Source: DATJFQ01 sp035492775 (lineage in GTDB: Bacteria; Acidobacteriota; Vicinamibacteria; Vicinamibacterales; 2-12-FULL-66-21). From it: a stretch of DNA of 64,000 nucleotides. Position numbers and translations under genes: made by a program. The stretch lies in assembly GCA_035492775.1 (NCBI GenBank), contig DATJIW010000074.1:60832-124831 (forward strand), read 5' to 3'. The notes beneath the pieces were generated by a model. The model ran no database searches. It saw nothing but the letters and a program-made list of their open reading frames with translations, and had not been told where the DNA came from. Positions 1-11,217 of the stretch are shown one piece after another (position 1 is the stretch's first letter; every line of letters begins with the position of its first letter).

Positions 1-2041
<2,041 letters not shown>

Positions 2042-2066
2042 TTTTTCTCGGGGGCCTTGCCCCGAA

Positions 2067-2118
2067 CGCCCCCCTGCACGCTCTCTCGCGGGGGCCCTTC
2101 GCTCCCCGCGCCGTTCGC
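2067..2118 (-). repeat. Leader-associated dispersed repeat, copy A
   Basis: This GC-rich stretch of about 50 nt, read on the minus strand, lies 25 nt upstream of the kinase ATG. It shares the ordered blocks GCGAACG, GCGGGG, AAGGG, CCGCGAG, GAGCG and GCAGGGGG with positions 40888-40936, upstream of tig. A short hairpin (TCGGGG/CCCCGA) follows between it and the start codon. Its function is unknown; it could be a leader RNA element or a mobile palindromic repeat. Confidence 0.6.
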
Positions 2119-2204
2119 GGGACGCGCGTGCTTGCACGTGCGCGTGTCGCGACCGGGCGCAGTCTAGCACGACCGGGCTCGCTGACCCGGCTCGGATGCG
2201 GCGA

Positions 2205-2720
2205 TTACAGTCGGGACACGTCGGGGACGTCGATACCGAGCGCGGTTGCCAGGTCGTTCTGGTGTTCCTGCTCGTCGCGGAGGATTTCGCGCAGATCTTC
2301 GGCAATCGCGAACTCGCCGAGGCTCTCGGCCTGGCGCACGCGTTCGCGGTAGTTCTTCACGGTCACGTTCTCGTTGTCGAGGTCGAATCGCAGCATCTCT
2401 TCCGCCTTGTCGGAGACCTTCACCGGCTTCGGCGTCACCGACGGCGTGCCGCCGAGATAGTCGATGTGGTACGACACCTTGAGCGCATGCGCCAGCTCCT
2501 CTTTCGCGTGCGACTCGAGTTCCTCGGCGATGTTCATGTAGGCCGCGCCCTTGATCGTCTGCGAATACACGACGTACGCGATGATGGCCTGGTATTCGCG
2601 GGAAAGATCTTCGTTGAGCGCCGTGATCAAGTCTTCGCGTGTGAATCCCCGGGACGTCTGTGACTGGGCATCGCCCTGCGATTGCTTCGATTGTGCTTTC
2701 TGCGGTTGCTGCTTCGCCAT
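2205..2720 (-). CDS. Ferritin-like / bacterioferritin-domain protein
   Basis: This 171-residue cytoplasmic protein is a four-helix ferritin-like di-iron protein, probably in iron storage or oxidative-stress defence. After a polar Gln/Ser/Lys-rich N-terminus of about 25 residues, the helices carry the spaced Glu/His ligands expected of the fold: SREYQAI in helix 1, EELAH (ExxH) in helix 2, and EDLREILRDEQEH (E..ExxH) in helix 4. The start is taken at the ATG at 2720 (MAKQQPQ). The longer reading upstream (MVHEWRV...) adds residues with no family character. It stands alone between two kinase genes on the same strand, with 111 bp to the next gene and no visible operon partner. It could also be called a DUF2202 or Dps-like relative; the di-iron pattern is the firm part. 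Confidence 0.85.
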   Translation of the reverse strand: MAKQQPQKAQSKQSQGDAQSQTSRGFTREDLITALNEDLSREYQAIIAYVVYSQTIKGAAYMNIAEELESHAKEELAHALKVSYHIDYLGGTPSVTPKPVKVSDKAEEMLRFDLDNENVTVKNYRERVRQAESLGEFAIAEDLREILRDEQEHQNDLATALGIDVPDVSRL

Positions 2721-2831
2721 ATTCCCGAGTCTAGTGCACGTTACACGCCACTCGTGAACCATGGCTGAGTTAACGACGCGTCTCCTGCCGCCGCGCGGCT
2801 TCCGAATTTCTCTATCTCACGCTTGCGCACG

Positions 2832-5411
2832 CTACCCGGGGAACTTTAGCAGGTACAGATGAGAAAGCTGTCGCGTCATGCTGTACGCGTAGTGATCTCC
2901 ATCTGCTGCGACGACAAGGTCGCCGAACTCGACGAAACCAGCCCTGTCGGCGCTCTCGATCGTGGAGACGAGCGATCGAGCACCCGTCGTGATGTCGATT
3001 CGGAATAGTTGGAGCTTCTGATCCTGGACCTTGGACACGAGCACGGCGCGCGAATCCGCGGTCCAGCCGGCGTGCTTGTCACCCTGTTCGCCGCCTTTCA
3101 GCGGGACCGTCGTCTTCGTCTGAAGGTTGTATAAGACTCTGTCGGACCGCATCCCTCCTGCGAGCCATCGCCCGTCGGGCGACGAGTACGGCACGCGAAT
3201 ACGTTCCTCCGTCAATGGCGTAACGGCACCGTTCGCGGTATCCACGACGTAAGTACGGGGAGGTTTCCCTTGTTGCGTCGCGACGAGTGCCAACCGGCGA
3301 TTGTCGGGGAACCAGTCGAACGCCCACACGCTGTAGGTCGCGATATCGATTGAACGCGTCGTTCCCGGACCAGTTGGCGCGATCAGCATTGTCTTGCCCG
3401 AAGGGCCGGCGACGATGGCTATTTTCGTCCCGTCGCGCGACAGCGCACTGCTTGCGCCGTCGGCGATCCGGACGGCGGGATCACCGTTCGTCGGGCGGAC
3501 GAAGACGCCGTATTTGTCCGCGGCCCCTTCGCCGCTTTCGGTGAAACTCATGAGTGCGCCGTCCGCCGAGAGGCTCGCACCTGTCGAAAAGTCGAACCAG
3601 GAGAGATCGCGCTCCGTCTTTCCACTGATCGAGCCGAAGCGCACTTGCGAGTGCAGCGTCATCCCCGTCATGAGCACTCGTCCGTCGGGAGAGACGTCCT
3701 GGAGCTGCATGCGCTCGGGCGCGCGGTACAACAACCGCTGGTGGCCATCGAGGGTCACGGCTCGTAAAGCTCGCAATCCACCGGCTTCGGTCGCGGTGAA
3801 CCACAGCTCGTGCCCTCCGGGCGCCCACGCCAGGCCTCCGATGCTCAGCCATCCGCCTGAGAGTGTCCGCGGAGATCCGGTCGACCCAATCAGCTGCACG
3901 GCGCCATCGTCACCGCCGCCGGGGTGCGAGATGAACGCCACCTGCTGCGCGTCCGGTGAGATCCTTACATCGCTCAGCACGTATGGAACGGTCAGCCGCT
4001 CGGTGCCAAAGGGATACTCGAGGCGATACGCCGTCGGCGTCACGACAATTGCCGCCAGCTGTGAGCCGTCCGGGGTGAAATCGGCGGACGTGACGTGCTC
4101 GAGGATCTCCCGCGGCGCCCCGCCGGAAAGGGGCGCGCGAGCGAGTGTGCCCGCCGTGAAGAATGACGCGTCGATTTGCGGCTTCAGCGCCACCGCCATT
4201 TCGCTCGTTTTCGAAGAGAGTGCGAGCAAGTCCGCCGGCGGCAGGTTGAGCGTGCTCGATTCAGGATTGCCGGGCCGCGTCGAGTACAGCTTGATTGGCT
4301 CGCCGTCCCAGGCGGCCGCGTAGAGCACCGTCGCGCCATCCGGTGAAAACCTCGCGCCGCGTACGGTGCCGTTCCTGAACGTCAGCTGCGTAATCTGCGG
4401 CGCTCCCGGCGCGTGGACGCCCAACCGGGCGCCTGCCAGATATCCGCCGGCACCGAACAAGAGCAGCGCCGCAACGCCGCCGGCAACAAACTGCGGCGTC
4501 AGCTTGCGCACTCCGGTGACCGGAGGAGCCGGCAGGATCCCGCTGACTGACGACTGGACGCCGCTCGCCGTCGAGAGCGCGTCGAATGCGAAGGTCACGT
4601 CGCGCGCGGACTGAAAGCGCTCGTGGACGTTCTTCTCGAGACAGCGCCGGACGATCCGTTCGATGGCCGGCGCGGTCGCGTGCAACGCCGGCGGAAAATC
4701 CGCCGGATCCTCCTTGAGGGTCGCCGTCATCGTATCGACAGCGGTCTTCCCCTTGAACGCGCGCTCGCCGCAGAACATCTCGTAGAGCACCGCGCCGAGA
4801 CTGAACACGTCGGTGCGCGCGTCCACGGGCTCGCCGCGCAACTGCTCCGGCGACATATACCCGGCGGTCCCCACCACCATGCCGGGATCCGTGTGCGCCA
4901 TCGTCGCCATCGATCCGTCGCTCGACGGCGCTTCCGCCAGCTTCGCCAGGCCGAAGTCGAGAATCTTGACCCGCCCGTCCTTCGTGACGAACACGTTCTC
5001 GGGCTTGAGATCTCGATGGACGATCCCCTTGTCGTGCGCCGCGGCAAGGCCGCTCGCGATCTGCACGCCACACTCGATCGCCTTGCGCGGCGTGAGCGCG
5101 CCGTGCTCGAGCGAGTGGCGCAGCGTGTCCCCTTCGAGGAGTTCCGAGACGACGTACGGCACGCCGTCGGCCGTGCCGACGTCATAGACCACCAGGATAT
5201 TCGGGTGATTGAGCGCGGCGGCCGCGCGGGCTTCCTGTTCGAAGCGGCGGAGCCGGTCCGAATCCGCGGCAAAGAGCGACGGCAGGACCTTGACGGCGAC
5301 GTCGCGTCCGAGGCGCGCGTCACGCGCACGAAAGACCTCGCCCATACCGCCCGCGCCGATCGGCGCGACGATTTCGAACGGACCGATGCGGCTCCCGGTG
5401 GTGACGGTCAT
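2832..5411 (-). CDS. Ser/Thr protein kinase with TolB-like beta-propeller (downstream tandem copy)
   Basis: This is an 859-residue transmembrane kinase. The kinase domain occupies about residues 10-300: GAGGMGEV at 19-26, catalytic Lys 41, HRDLKPEN at 132-139, then DFG and the SPEQLRG activation segment. A hydrophobic span follows near 330-355 (AALLLFGAGGYLAGA), and the remainder is a WD40/TolB-like propeller with repeated F(T/S)PDG-type blades, presumably extracytoplasmic and sensing. The start is set at MTVTTGSRIG (5411); the ORF is open further upstream, but that extension overlaps the preceding gene and is not conserved in the paralogue. It lies 7 nt downstream of its tandem paralogue, so co-transcription is likely. 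The kinase half is far more similar between the copies than the propeller half. Confidence 0.93.
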   Translation of the reverse strand: MTVTTGSRIGPFEIVAPIGAGGMGEVFRARDARLGRDVAVKVLPSLFAADSDRLRRFEQEARAAAALNHPNILVVYDVGTADGVPYVVSELLEGDTLRHSLEHGALTPRKAIECGVQIASGLAAAHDKGIVHRDLKPENVFVTKDGRVKILDFGLAKLAEAPSSDGSMATMAHTDPGMVVGTAGYMSPEQLRGEPVDARTDVFSLGAVLYEMFCGERAFKGKTAVDTMTATLKEDPADFPPALHATAPAIERIVRRCLEKNVHERFQSARDVTFAFDALSTASGVQSSVSGILPAPPVTGVRKLTPQFVAGGVAALLLFGAGGYLAGARLGVHAPGAPQITQLTFRNGTVRGARFSPDGATVLYAAAWDGEPIKLYSTRPGNPESSTLNLPPADLLALSSKTSEMAVALKPQIDASFFTAGTLARAPLSGGAPREILEHVTSADFTPDGSQLAAIVVTPTAYRLEYPFGTERLTVPYVLSDVRISPDAQQVAFISHPGGGDDGAVQLIGSTGSPRTLSGGWLSIGGLAWAPGGHELWFTATEAGGLRALRAVTLDGHQRLLYRAPERMQLQDVSPDGRVLMTGMTLHSQVRFGSISGKTERDLSWFDFSTGASLSADGALMSFTESGEGAADKYGVFVRPTNGDPAVRIADGASSALSRDGTKIAIVAGPSGKTMLIAPTGPGTTRSIDIATYSVWAFDWFPDNRRLALVATQQGKPPRTYVVDTANGAVTPLTEERIRVPYSSPDGRWLAGGMRSDRVLYNLQTKTTVPLKGGEQGDKHAGWTADSRAVLVSKVQDQKLQLFRIDITTGARSLVSTIESADRAGFVEFGDLVVAADGDHYAYSMTRQLSHLYLLKFPG

Positions 5412-5418
5412 ATCCAGA

Positions 5419-7995
5419 TCAATGCGGTAATTCCAGGAGAAACAGCTGCGAGAGCTGACGAGCAACGGCGTAGCTGAAGTGATCGCCGTCCTCCGCGATG
5501 ACGCCGCCGACGTATTGAATGATGCCCGATTGGTCGACGGCGGCACCGAGTGTTGTCACGGGTGTCCGCACGCCCGTCGCAATGTCGATGCGGAACAGCC
5601 GGATGCCGCCGGCGCTCACCTGACTTACGAACGCCGCTTTCGAATCGGGCGTCCACCCGGCATTGCCGTCTCCGAGTTCCGCACCTTTGAATGGTGTCGC
5701 ACTCTTCGATTGCAGGTTGTATAGCAGCTTCGGACGGCCCGGCCGGCCTGTCAGCAACCACTGCCCGTCAGGCGACACGAGGGTACCGGCCACCCCCTCC
5801 GGCGTCAACGGCACTGCGCTTCCGGTCTGACTGTCAACCACATACGTTCGCCCAGGTTTGTCGGCTGCCGCGGCAATAACGGCCATCCGTCGACTGTCCG
5901 CGAACCACCCCACGTTGAAGACCGTATCGGCACCTTGGAGATCGATACTCCGCGCTGTGCCGGCGCCGGTCGGCACGATACTGACCTTGCCGGTGCGTCT
6001 CGTGTAAACGGCCACCTGCGTTCCATCCGGCGCGATCGCCTCCCCTTCGCCGTCCGCCACCCGCAGCGCCGGATCCCCGTTCGTTGGCCGGACGAAAATC
6101 CCGTATTTGCTCCCCGCACCCTCACCGCTTTCCATGAAGCCGAGGAGCGAGCCGTCGCGGGACAGACTCAAGGATGTGCCCCAATCGAACCACGAGAGGT
6201 CGCGATCGGAGCCTTCGTGCAGCGATCCAACGTGCATTTCCGACCGGATCATCCCGGATGTCACGAGGGCGCGGCCGTCTGGGGAGACATCCTGAAGCTC
6301 CAGTTGTGCTGGACCACGGTACAGCACCCGCTGCCGTCCATCGAGCGTGACGCTCCGCAGTGCCCGCATCGTTCCCGCTCCAGTGGCCGTGAACCAGAGT
6401 TCCTTTCCCCCGTTGGCCCATGCCAGACCCCCGATACTCAGCCATCCCGCCGCAAGCGTGCGGCGCTTACCGTCCTTGCCAATGACGTCCACCTCGCCAT
6501 CGTCTCCCCCGCCAGAGTGCGAGACGAACGCCACCTGTGAGCCGTCCGGTGACACGCGAACGTCCCCGAGCGGGTTCGGGACCGACAGGCGGACGGTGCC
6601 AAGCGGAAATTCGAGGCGGCTCGAATTCGCTCGGTCAACGATGATGGCCGCGAGCGCCTGACCGTCAGGTGAAAAATCGGCGGCGATTACGCGCTCCAGG
6701 AGCGGCCGCGGAGCGCCTCCGGAGACCGACGCCCGCGCGAGCGTCCCGAGCGTCCAGAACGTGGCATACATGTGAGGATTCAGCGCAAGCGCCATTTCGC
6801 CAGATGACCTCGACACCGCGAGGAGATCTGCGGAGGGGACTGGCAGCCCCGTCGACTCGGGGTTACCGGGGCGCGTCGAGTACGTGCGGATCGGATCGCC
6901 GCCCCACGCGGCCGCGTAGAGGACGTCCTGCCCACCCGGCCCGAAGCGCGCGCCGCGGACGGTTCCGCTTCGGAACGTGAGCTGCGTGAGCTTCGGGGCC
7001 TCCGGTGCCGCGGCGCCGAAGTGCGCGCCCGCGAACCATGCCGCAAGAGCTGCAACGGCTGCCGCAGCCGCCGCGATCGCGATCGTGCGGCTGCGTCCGG
7101 AAGGTGCCGGCACCGCAGCGGGCGCGTTCTCGGCCGGTGTGATGCCACTCGCCGTCGAGAGCGCGTCGAATGCGAAGGTCACGTCGCGCGCGGACTGAAA
7201 GCGCTCGTGGACGTTCTTCTCGAGACAGCGCCGGACGATCCGTTCGATGGCCGGCGCGGTCGCGTGCAGCGCCGGCGGAAAATCCGCCGGATCCTCCTTG
7301 AGGATCGCCGTCATCGTATCGACAGCGGTCTTTCCCTTGAACGCGCGCTCCCCGCAGAACATCTCGTAGAGCACCGCGCCGAGGCTGAAGACATCCGTCC
7401 GCGCGTCCACCGCTTCGCCGCGCAACTGCTCAGGCGACATGTACCCCACCGTCCCGACCACCATGCCCGGGTCCGTGTGTGCCATGGTCGCCATCGATCC
7501 ATCGTTCGATGGTCCTTCGGCCAGCTTCGCCAGACCAAAGTCGAGAATCTTGACCCGCCCGTCCTTCGTGACGAACACGTTCTCGGGCTTGAGATCCCGA
7601 TGGACGATCCCCTTGTCGTGCGCCGCCGCGAGCCCGCTCGCGATTTGCACGCCGCACTCGATCGCCTTGCGCGGCGTCAGCGCGCCGCGTTCCAACGTGT
7701 GCCGCAGCGTCTCCCCTTCGAGGAGTTCCGAGACGACGTACGGCACGCCATCGGCCGTCCCGACGTCGTAGACCACGAGGATGTTGGGGTGATTGAGCGC
7801 GGCGGCCGCGCGGGCTTCCTGCTCGAAACGGCGGAGCCGATCGGCATCCGCGGCAAAGAGCGACGGCAGAACCTTGACCGCCACGTCGCGGCCCAGGCGG
7901 GCGTCACGCGCACGAAAGACCTCGCCCATACCGCCCGCGCCGATCGGCGCGACGATTTCGAAGGGGCCCAGGCGGGTACCGGTGGTCAGGGACAC
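5419..7995 (-). CDS. Ser/Thr protein kinase with TolB-like beta-propeller (upstream tandem copy)
   Basis: This is an 858-residue transmembrane kinase with the same plan as its downstream neighbour. The kinase domain comes first (GAGGMGEV, VAVKVL, HRDLKPEN, DFG, MSPEQLRG), then a transmembrane segment around residues 300-325 (IAIAAAAAAVAALAAWFAGA), then a long propeller with FSPDG, VSPDG and APDGTQ blade motifs. In the kinase domain only about a dozen residues differ from the other copy over roughly 300, while the linker, membrane segment and propeller diverge widely. Such pairs probably answer different extracellular cues with nearly the same catalytic domain. The ATG at 7995 gives MSLTTGTRLGPFEIV, matching the paralogue's N-terminus. 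No substrate gene is adjacent. Confidence 0.93.
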   Translation of the reverse strand: MSLTTGTRLGPFEIVAPIGAGGMGEVFRARDARLGRDVAVKVLPSLFAADADRLRRFEQEARAAAALNHPNILVVYDVGTADGVPYVVSELLEGETLRHTLERGALTPRKAIECGVQIASGLAAAHDKGIVHRDLKPENVFVTKDGRVKILDFGLAKLAEGPSNDGSMATMAHTDPGMVVGTVGYMSPEQLRGEAVDARTDVFSLGAVLYEMFCGERAFKGKTAVDTMTAILKEDPADFPPALHATAPAIERIVRRCLEKNVHERFQSARDVTFAFDALSTASGITPAENAPAAVPAPSGRSRTIAIAAAAAAVAALAAWFAGAHFGAAAPEAPKLTQLTFRSGTVRGARFGPGGQDVLYAAAWGGDPIRTYSTRPGNPESTGLPVPSADLLAVSRSSGEMALALNPHMYATFWTLGTLARASVSGGAPRPLLERVIAADFSPDGQALAAIIVDRANSSRLEFPLGTVRLSVPNPLGDVRVSPDGSQVAFVSHSGGGDDGEVDVIGKDGKRRTLAAGWLSIGGLAWANGGKELWFTATGAGTMRALRSVTLDGRQRVLYRGPAQLELQDVSPDGRALVTSGMIRSEMHVGSLHEGSDRDLSWFDWGTSLSLSRDGSLLGFMESGEGAGSKYGIFVRPTNGDPALRVADGEGEAIAPDGTQVAVYTRRTGKVSIVPTGAGTARSIDLQGADTVFNVGWFADSRRMAVIAAAADKPGRTYVVDSQTGSAVPLTPEGVAGTLVSPDGQWLLTGRPGRPKLLYNLQSKSATPFKGAELGDGNAGWTPDSKAAFVSQVSAGGIRLFRIDIATGVRTPVTTLGAAVDQSGIIQYVGGVIAEDGDHFSYAVARQLSQLFLLELPH

Positions 7996-8049
7996 GCGCG
8001 GGATTCTACTCTACGGCCGAGGTTTGGCGGGCGAGTGCCGCCGGGCGGG

Positions 8050-8211
8050 TCAGCCCTGCAGGGTCCGCAGGAACAGGAAAACCGTGAGGTAGGAAACGCC
8101 GGCATACCCGGCGGCCAGGACCACACGGCCGGACGGTGGAAGCCGCGGCCAGGCCAGAAGGGGGTGCCGCATGATCGCGAGCGCCCGACCGAGCAGCAGT
8201 TCCACCGCCAC
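8050..8211 (-). CDS. Possible small membrane protein, unknown
   Basis: A short frame on the complement reads as a hydrophobic polypeptide of 53 residues from a GTG at 8211, or 40 residues from the ATG at 8172. It has two apolar stretches (VAVELLLGRALAI and VVLAAGYAGVSYLTVFLFL) separated by a basic, Pro-rich turn, and ends in RTLQG. The open frame extends upstream to 8270 without an ATG. Third codon positions are mostly G/C. It fills the gap between a lipoprotein gene and the kinase pair, which otherwise shows nothing. No family is recognised, and it may be the remnant of a larger membrane protein. Confidence 0.3.
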   Translation of the reverse strand: MAVELLLGRALAIMRHPLLAWPRLPPSGRVVLAAGYAGVSYLTVFLFLRTLQG

Positions 8212-8324
8212 GCCAGACAGAATCGCAAGAGCCTCGCCAGTCGGAATCCCGCTGAAACAAACGGAAATGCACGATTACAGTTTGAGGGAGCGCTGGAACG
8301 TCCGCTTCGCGGCAGAATTTTGTC

Positions 8325-8852
8325 CTATCTGGGCGCGCGGTTTCGCTGCGGTTCTGCAGAAATCGTCACGCGCACGAGACGCGTGCGTCCGAGGTCCTGG
8401 CGGATCTCGTACAGCTCGAACGGCTCCTGATCCTGATCGGCGACGTCCGGCCCGACGCGCGGACGCACGTCGGCGTACGCCGCGGTGGCGGCGCGGAGCA
8501 GATCCGCGATCGCGCCCGCGCCATCTCCGACGCGCGCGTCGCTCTTGGATCCGAACTGGACGAGCATGCCGTTCTGGATGCCGATGCCGAGGTCGTTCGA
8601 CCCCCAGCCGCGCTGCTGCCGAATGTAAGAGATGTCGCTCGTATCGGGGAGGTACACGATCGACAGCTGGACGGGGGTGGTCTTCGCGCCGGTTCGCGCG
8701 ACGAGCAGATACGGCTTGGGCGCAAACACCTTCACGCCCGTTTCGCGGGTCAGCGCGGGATCGGAATACACGCGGACGCCCGCGCACGCGCTCAAGGCAT
8801 ACGCGCAGGCCAAGCTGACCGCGAGTGCCGCTCGAGAACGCAGCAGACGCAT
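8325..8852 (-). CDS. Predicted lipoprotein, unknown function
   Basis: This 175-residue protein starts with a lipoprotein signal: Arg-rich n-region, hydrophobic core and a lipobox LSAC with the acylated Cys near residue 23. It is therefore expected to be anchored in the membrane facing the periplasm. The mature part contains a conserved-looking core (KPYLLVARTG, IVYLPDTSDISYI, LGIGIQNGMLVQFGSKSD) and a polar tail, with no catalytic motif that I recognise. The start at 8852 is the only one that gives a complete signal peptide. It is followed by a 329-bp gap holding only a possible small ORF and lies just downstream of the cupin protein gene on the same strand (48 bp), so the two may be co-transcribed. 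Confidence 0.7.
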   Translation of the reverse strand: MRLLRSRAALAVSLACAYALSACAGVRVYSDPALTRETGVKVFAPKPYLLVARTGAKTTPVQLSIVYLPDTSDISYIRQQRGWGSNDLGIGIQNGMLVQFGSKSDARVGDGAGAIADLLRAATAAYADVRPRVGPDVADQDQEPFELYEIRQDLGRTRLVRVTISAEPQRNRAPR

Positions 8853-8900
8853 CAGCAGTGGACTACGGAGTGAAACTCGCGGCGGTTCCTTCGCGGCCGG

Positions 8901-9641
8901 CTACGAGCAATGGCCACCGGCGAGCGTCGACACGAACACGAGCGGGTGCTTCTTACCCACCGTGAACGCGTGCGCCGCGCCGCGCGGGATCATCATGAAC
9001 ACGCCGGCGCTGAGCGGCTCGACGCGCTCGCCGAGGCGGGCATTCCCTTCCCCTGCGATGACGTAGACGTACTCGTCAGCGTCGGTGTGCGTGTGCTCGG
9101 CGATCGCGTCGTTTGCCTGGATCAGCGTCGCCGACCCGCCGTCGCTGCACGCCATCGGCGTCGTTTTGCCGCTGCCCTTCCCGATGTAGTACTTCTCGAT
9201 GAACGCCGGCATGTCCAGCACGATCGGCTTCGCGACGACCGACGGCTTGGGTTCCGGTGCTGGCGGCGGTGGCGGCGCCGGAGCTGGCTTGGGCGTCATC
9301 GTGACTTTCACATCGACCGCTGCGCCCCTTCGACCGGTGACGTCCTGTTCGACTGTCTCGTAGCCGTCCTTCTCGAACGTGAAGTGATACGAGCCGACCG
9401 GCAGCTCCTCGAAAGCGATGCGTCCGCCCTCGGTGGATCCCGACCGCTGCGCCTTGCCGGTCACGGTGACCTGCACGTCCGTGATGCCCGCTCCGGACGG
9501 ATCCGTCACCATGACCGCGAACGCCGCGGGTCCCGTCGCCGGCGCACGCTGGGACGCGGGCGCTGCAGCGGAACCCCGCTGCGCCGAAAGGGGAAGAGCC
9601 GAGACGCCGACGAGCACCATCGCGACAGTCAAATTCCTCAC
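8901..9641 (-). CDS. Secreted carboxypeptidase-regulatory-like/cupin fusion protein
   Basis: This 246-residue protein has a Sec signal peptide ending at about LPLSAQ (residues 1-20). A small beta-sandwich of the carboxypeptidase-regulatory/PEGA kind follows at about 40-115 (GITDVQVTVTGK, FEELPVGSYHFTFEKDGYE). A Pro-rich linker (about 117-135) leads to a C-terminal single-domain cupin. The cupin motif 1 is AEHTHTDADEYVYVIAG (HxH...E metal ligands) and motif 2 is PRGAAHAF (the last His ligand), so a bound metal is likely. The role is unknown; it could sense or process a periplasmic ligand. It is divergently arranged with the APC permease gene, with a repeat-containing 137-bp spacer between them. 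Confidence 0.8.
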   Translation of the reverse strand: MRNLTVAMVLVGVSALPLSAQRGSAAAPASQRAPATGPAAFAVMVTDPSGAGITDVQVTVTGKAQRSGSTEGGRIAFEELPVGSYHFTFEKDGYETVEQDVTGRRGAAVDVKVTMTPKPAPAPPPPPAPEPKPSVVAKPIVLDMPAFIEKYYIGKGSGKTTPMACSDGGSATLIQANDAIAEHTHTDADEYVYVIAGEGNARLGERVEPLSAGVFMMIPRGAAHAFTVGKKHPLVFVSTLAGGHCS

Positions 9642-9670
9642 TGTTCCTCCGCTCCCTTATTAAACAGCGT

Positions 9671-9755
9671 AATCGGCGAATCGGTGAACTGGTGAATTCA
9701 TGAACCGCATTCACGACGCAGGATTCACCAGCTCACCAACTCACCGATTCACTGA
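9671..9755. repeat. Imperfect inverted repeat built from GGTGAAY units
   Basis: This sits between two divergent genes. The left arm (9678-9699) reads GAATCGGTGAACTGG then TGAATTC; the right arm (9722-9750) contains GATTCACCAGC, TCACCAACTC and ACCGATTC, an imperfect reverse complement with one extra unit. The repeat unit is about 7-8 nt. It may be a binding site in the divergent promoter region or one of the heptamer-type intergenic hairpins seen elsewhere in the window. Confidence 0.5.
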
Positions 9756-9778
9756 CTTGTACGCTACCCTGCCTCGCC

Positions 9779-11191
9779 ATGGCGGGTCCGTCCGTTTCGC
9801 TCCGGACTGAAGAAGCGCAGGTCCAGGCGCGCAGCGCGGATCTGCGGAAGGACCTCGGCGTCGCGGATCTGACGCTGACGCAGATCCTGTTCATCGTCGG
9901 CCTCCCGTGGGTCGGGGTCGCGGCCAAACAGGGGCCGGCGCACGTCGTGTTCTGGCTGGCCGCCATCACCTTCTTCTATCTTCCTTCAGCGGCGGTGGTC
10001 GTCCATCTCAACCGGGCGATGCCGCTGGAGGGCGGGCTCTATCAGTGGGCGAAGCTCGGATTCAACGACCTGATCGGGTTCCTCGTCGCGTGGAACCTGT
10101 GGCTGTTCGCGATCCTCAACACCTCGGAGACGGGTCTCCAGGTTACCCAGTACTTCCGCTACATTCTCGGCGCCGGAAGCGATCGCCTCATCTCCAGCAA
10201 CTGGATCGTCGCGCTCGCGAACGTCGTGATTCTCTCGGCGCTCGCCATCGTCACGATCCGCGGTCTCGCCATCGGCAAGTGGGTGCACAAGTCGGGCGGG
10301 GTCCTGATGCTGACCACGTTCGCGCTCCTCCTCCTCCTCCCATGGCTCAACCTCGCGCACGGGACGATCCCGGCATTCCATCCCCTCGCGACGGCGATGC
10401 CCGCGATGTCGATCATGAGCCTGAATCTCTTCGGGAAGATGGGGTTCGGCGCGCTCGGCGGATTCGAATACGTCGCCATTCATGCCGGCGAGTGCCACAG
10501 CCCGCAGCGGACGATCGCGCGATCCGTCGTGATCGCCGCACCGGTCATTTCGGTGATGTTCATCCTCGGCACGAGCTCCGTGCTCGCGCTGGTGCCGTTC
10601 GATCAGATCGATCTCATCGCGCCAATCCCCCAGGTGCTGAGCGCCGGATTCGCGCCGTTCGGCCGCGTGAGCGGGGTCGCCACCGCGACCATCCTCGTGC
10701 TGCTCGTGATCCGCGTCGCGCAGGCGAGCGTGATGTTTGCCGGGAACACCCGGCTGCCGATGGTGGCCGGCTGGGACGGGCTGTTGCCGCTGTGGTTCAC
10801 GCGCCTGCACGCGCGCCATCAAACGCCCGTGAACTCGGTCCTGTTCGTCGGCGCCGTGACGCTCGGATTCAGCATGCTCGGCATCATCGGCGTCGGGAAG
10901 CAGGAGGCGTTTCAGCTGTTGTGGAATGCGGCGGGGATTTTCTACGCGCTCACGTATCTCGTGATGTTTGCGATTCCGGTCGTGGGGGCACGCGCGGTCC
11001 GCGGCGGCCCGTGGCTGCGCGTTGCGGCGACGTCCGGATTCCTGATGACGCTGCTGTTCGTCGTGCTGTCGATCCTGCCGATCGTGGACGTCGTGAGTCA
11101 GGCCGCATTCGCCGTCAAGATCTCGACGGTGATCGTCATCACGAATATCATTGGATGGACGCTGTTCGCCCGCGCGCGTCGACCGCGGTGA
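9779..11191 (+). CDS. APC-superfamily amino acid permease
   Basis: This 470-residue polytopic inner-membrane protein has about twelve hydrophobic spans. After a short cytoplasmic N-terminus (DLRKDLGVADLTLTQI) comes TM1 with the substrate-site region VGLPWVGVAAKQGP, then EGGLYQWAKLGFNDLIGFLVAWNLW, typical of the APC fold (EGGLY...W). The family carries amino acids or polyamines in symport or exchange; the substrate cannot be told from sequence. A conserved loop FEYVAIHAGECHSPQRTIARS resembles the GFEyvavvAGEtknP signature of the family. The ATG at 9779 gives a normal N-terminus, and an upstream in-frame extension is absent. It is divergent from the cupin gene and convergent with the DUF6526-like gene, so it is monocistronic. 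Confidence 0.88.
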   Translation: MAGPSVSLRTEEAQVQARSADLRKDLGVADLTLTQILFIVGLPWVGVAAKQGPAHVVFWLAAITFFYLPSAAVVVHLNRAMPLEGGLYQWAKLGFNDLIGFLVAWNLWLFAILNTSETGLQVTQYFRYILGAGSDRLISSNWIVALANVVILSALAIVTIRGLAIGKWVHKSGGVLMLTTFALLLLLPWLNLAHGTIPAFHPLATAMPAMSIMSLNLFGKMGFGALGGFEYVAIHAGECHSPQRTIARSVVIAAPVISVMFILGTSSVLALVPFDQIDLIAPIPQVLSAGFAPFGRVSGVATATILVLLVIRVAQASVMFAGNTRLPMVAGWDGLLPLWFTRLHARHQTPVNSVLFVGAVTLGFSMLGIIGVGKQEAFQLLWNAAGIFYALTYLVMFAIPVVGARAVRGGPWLRVAATSGFLMTLLFVVLSILPIVDVVSQAAFAVKISTVIVITNIIGWTLFARARRPR

Positions 11192-11217
11192 CGTCGGACG
11201 ACGGACCACCGGACCGT

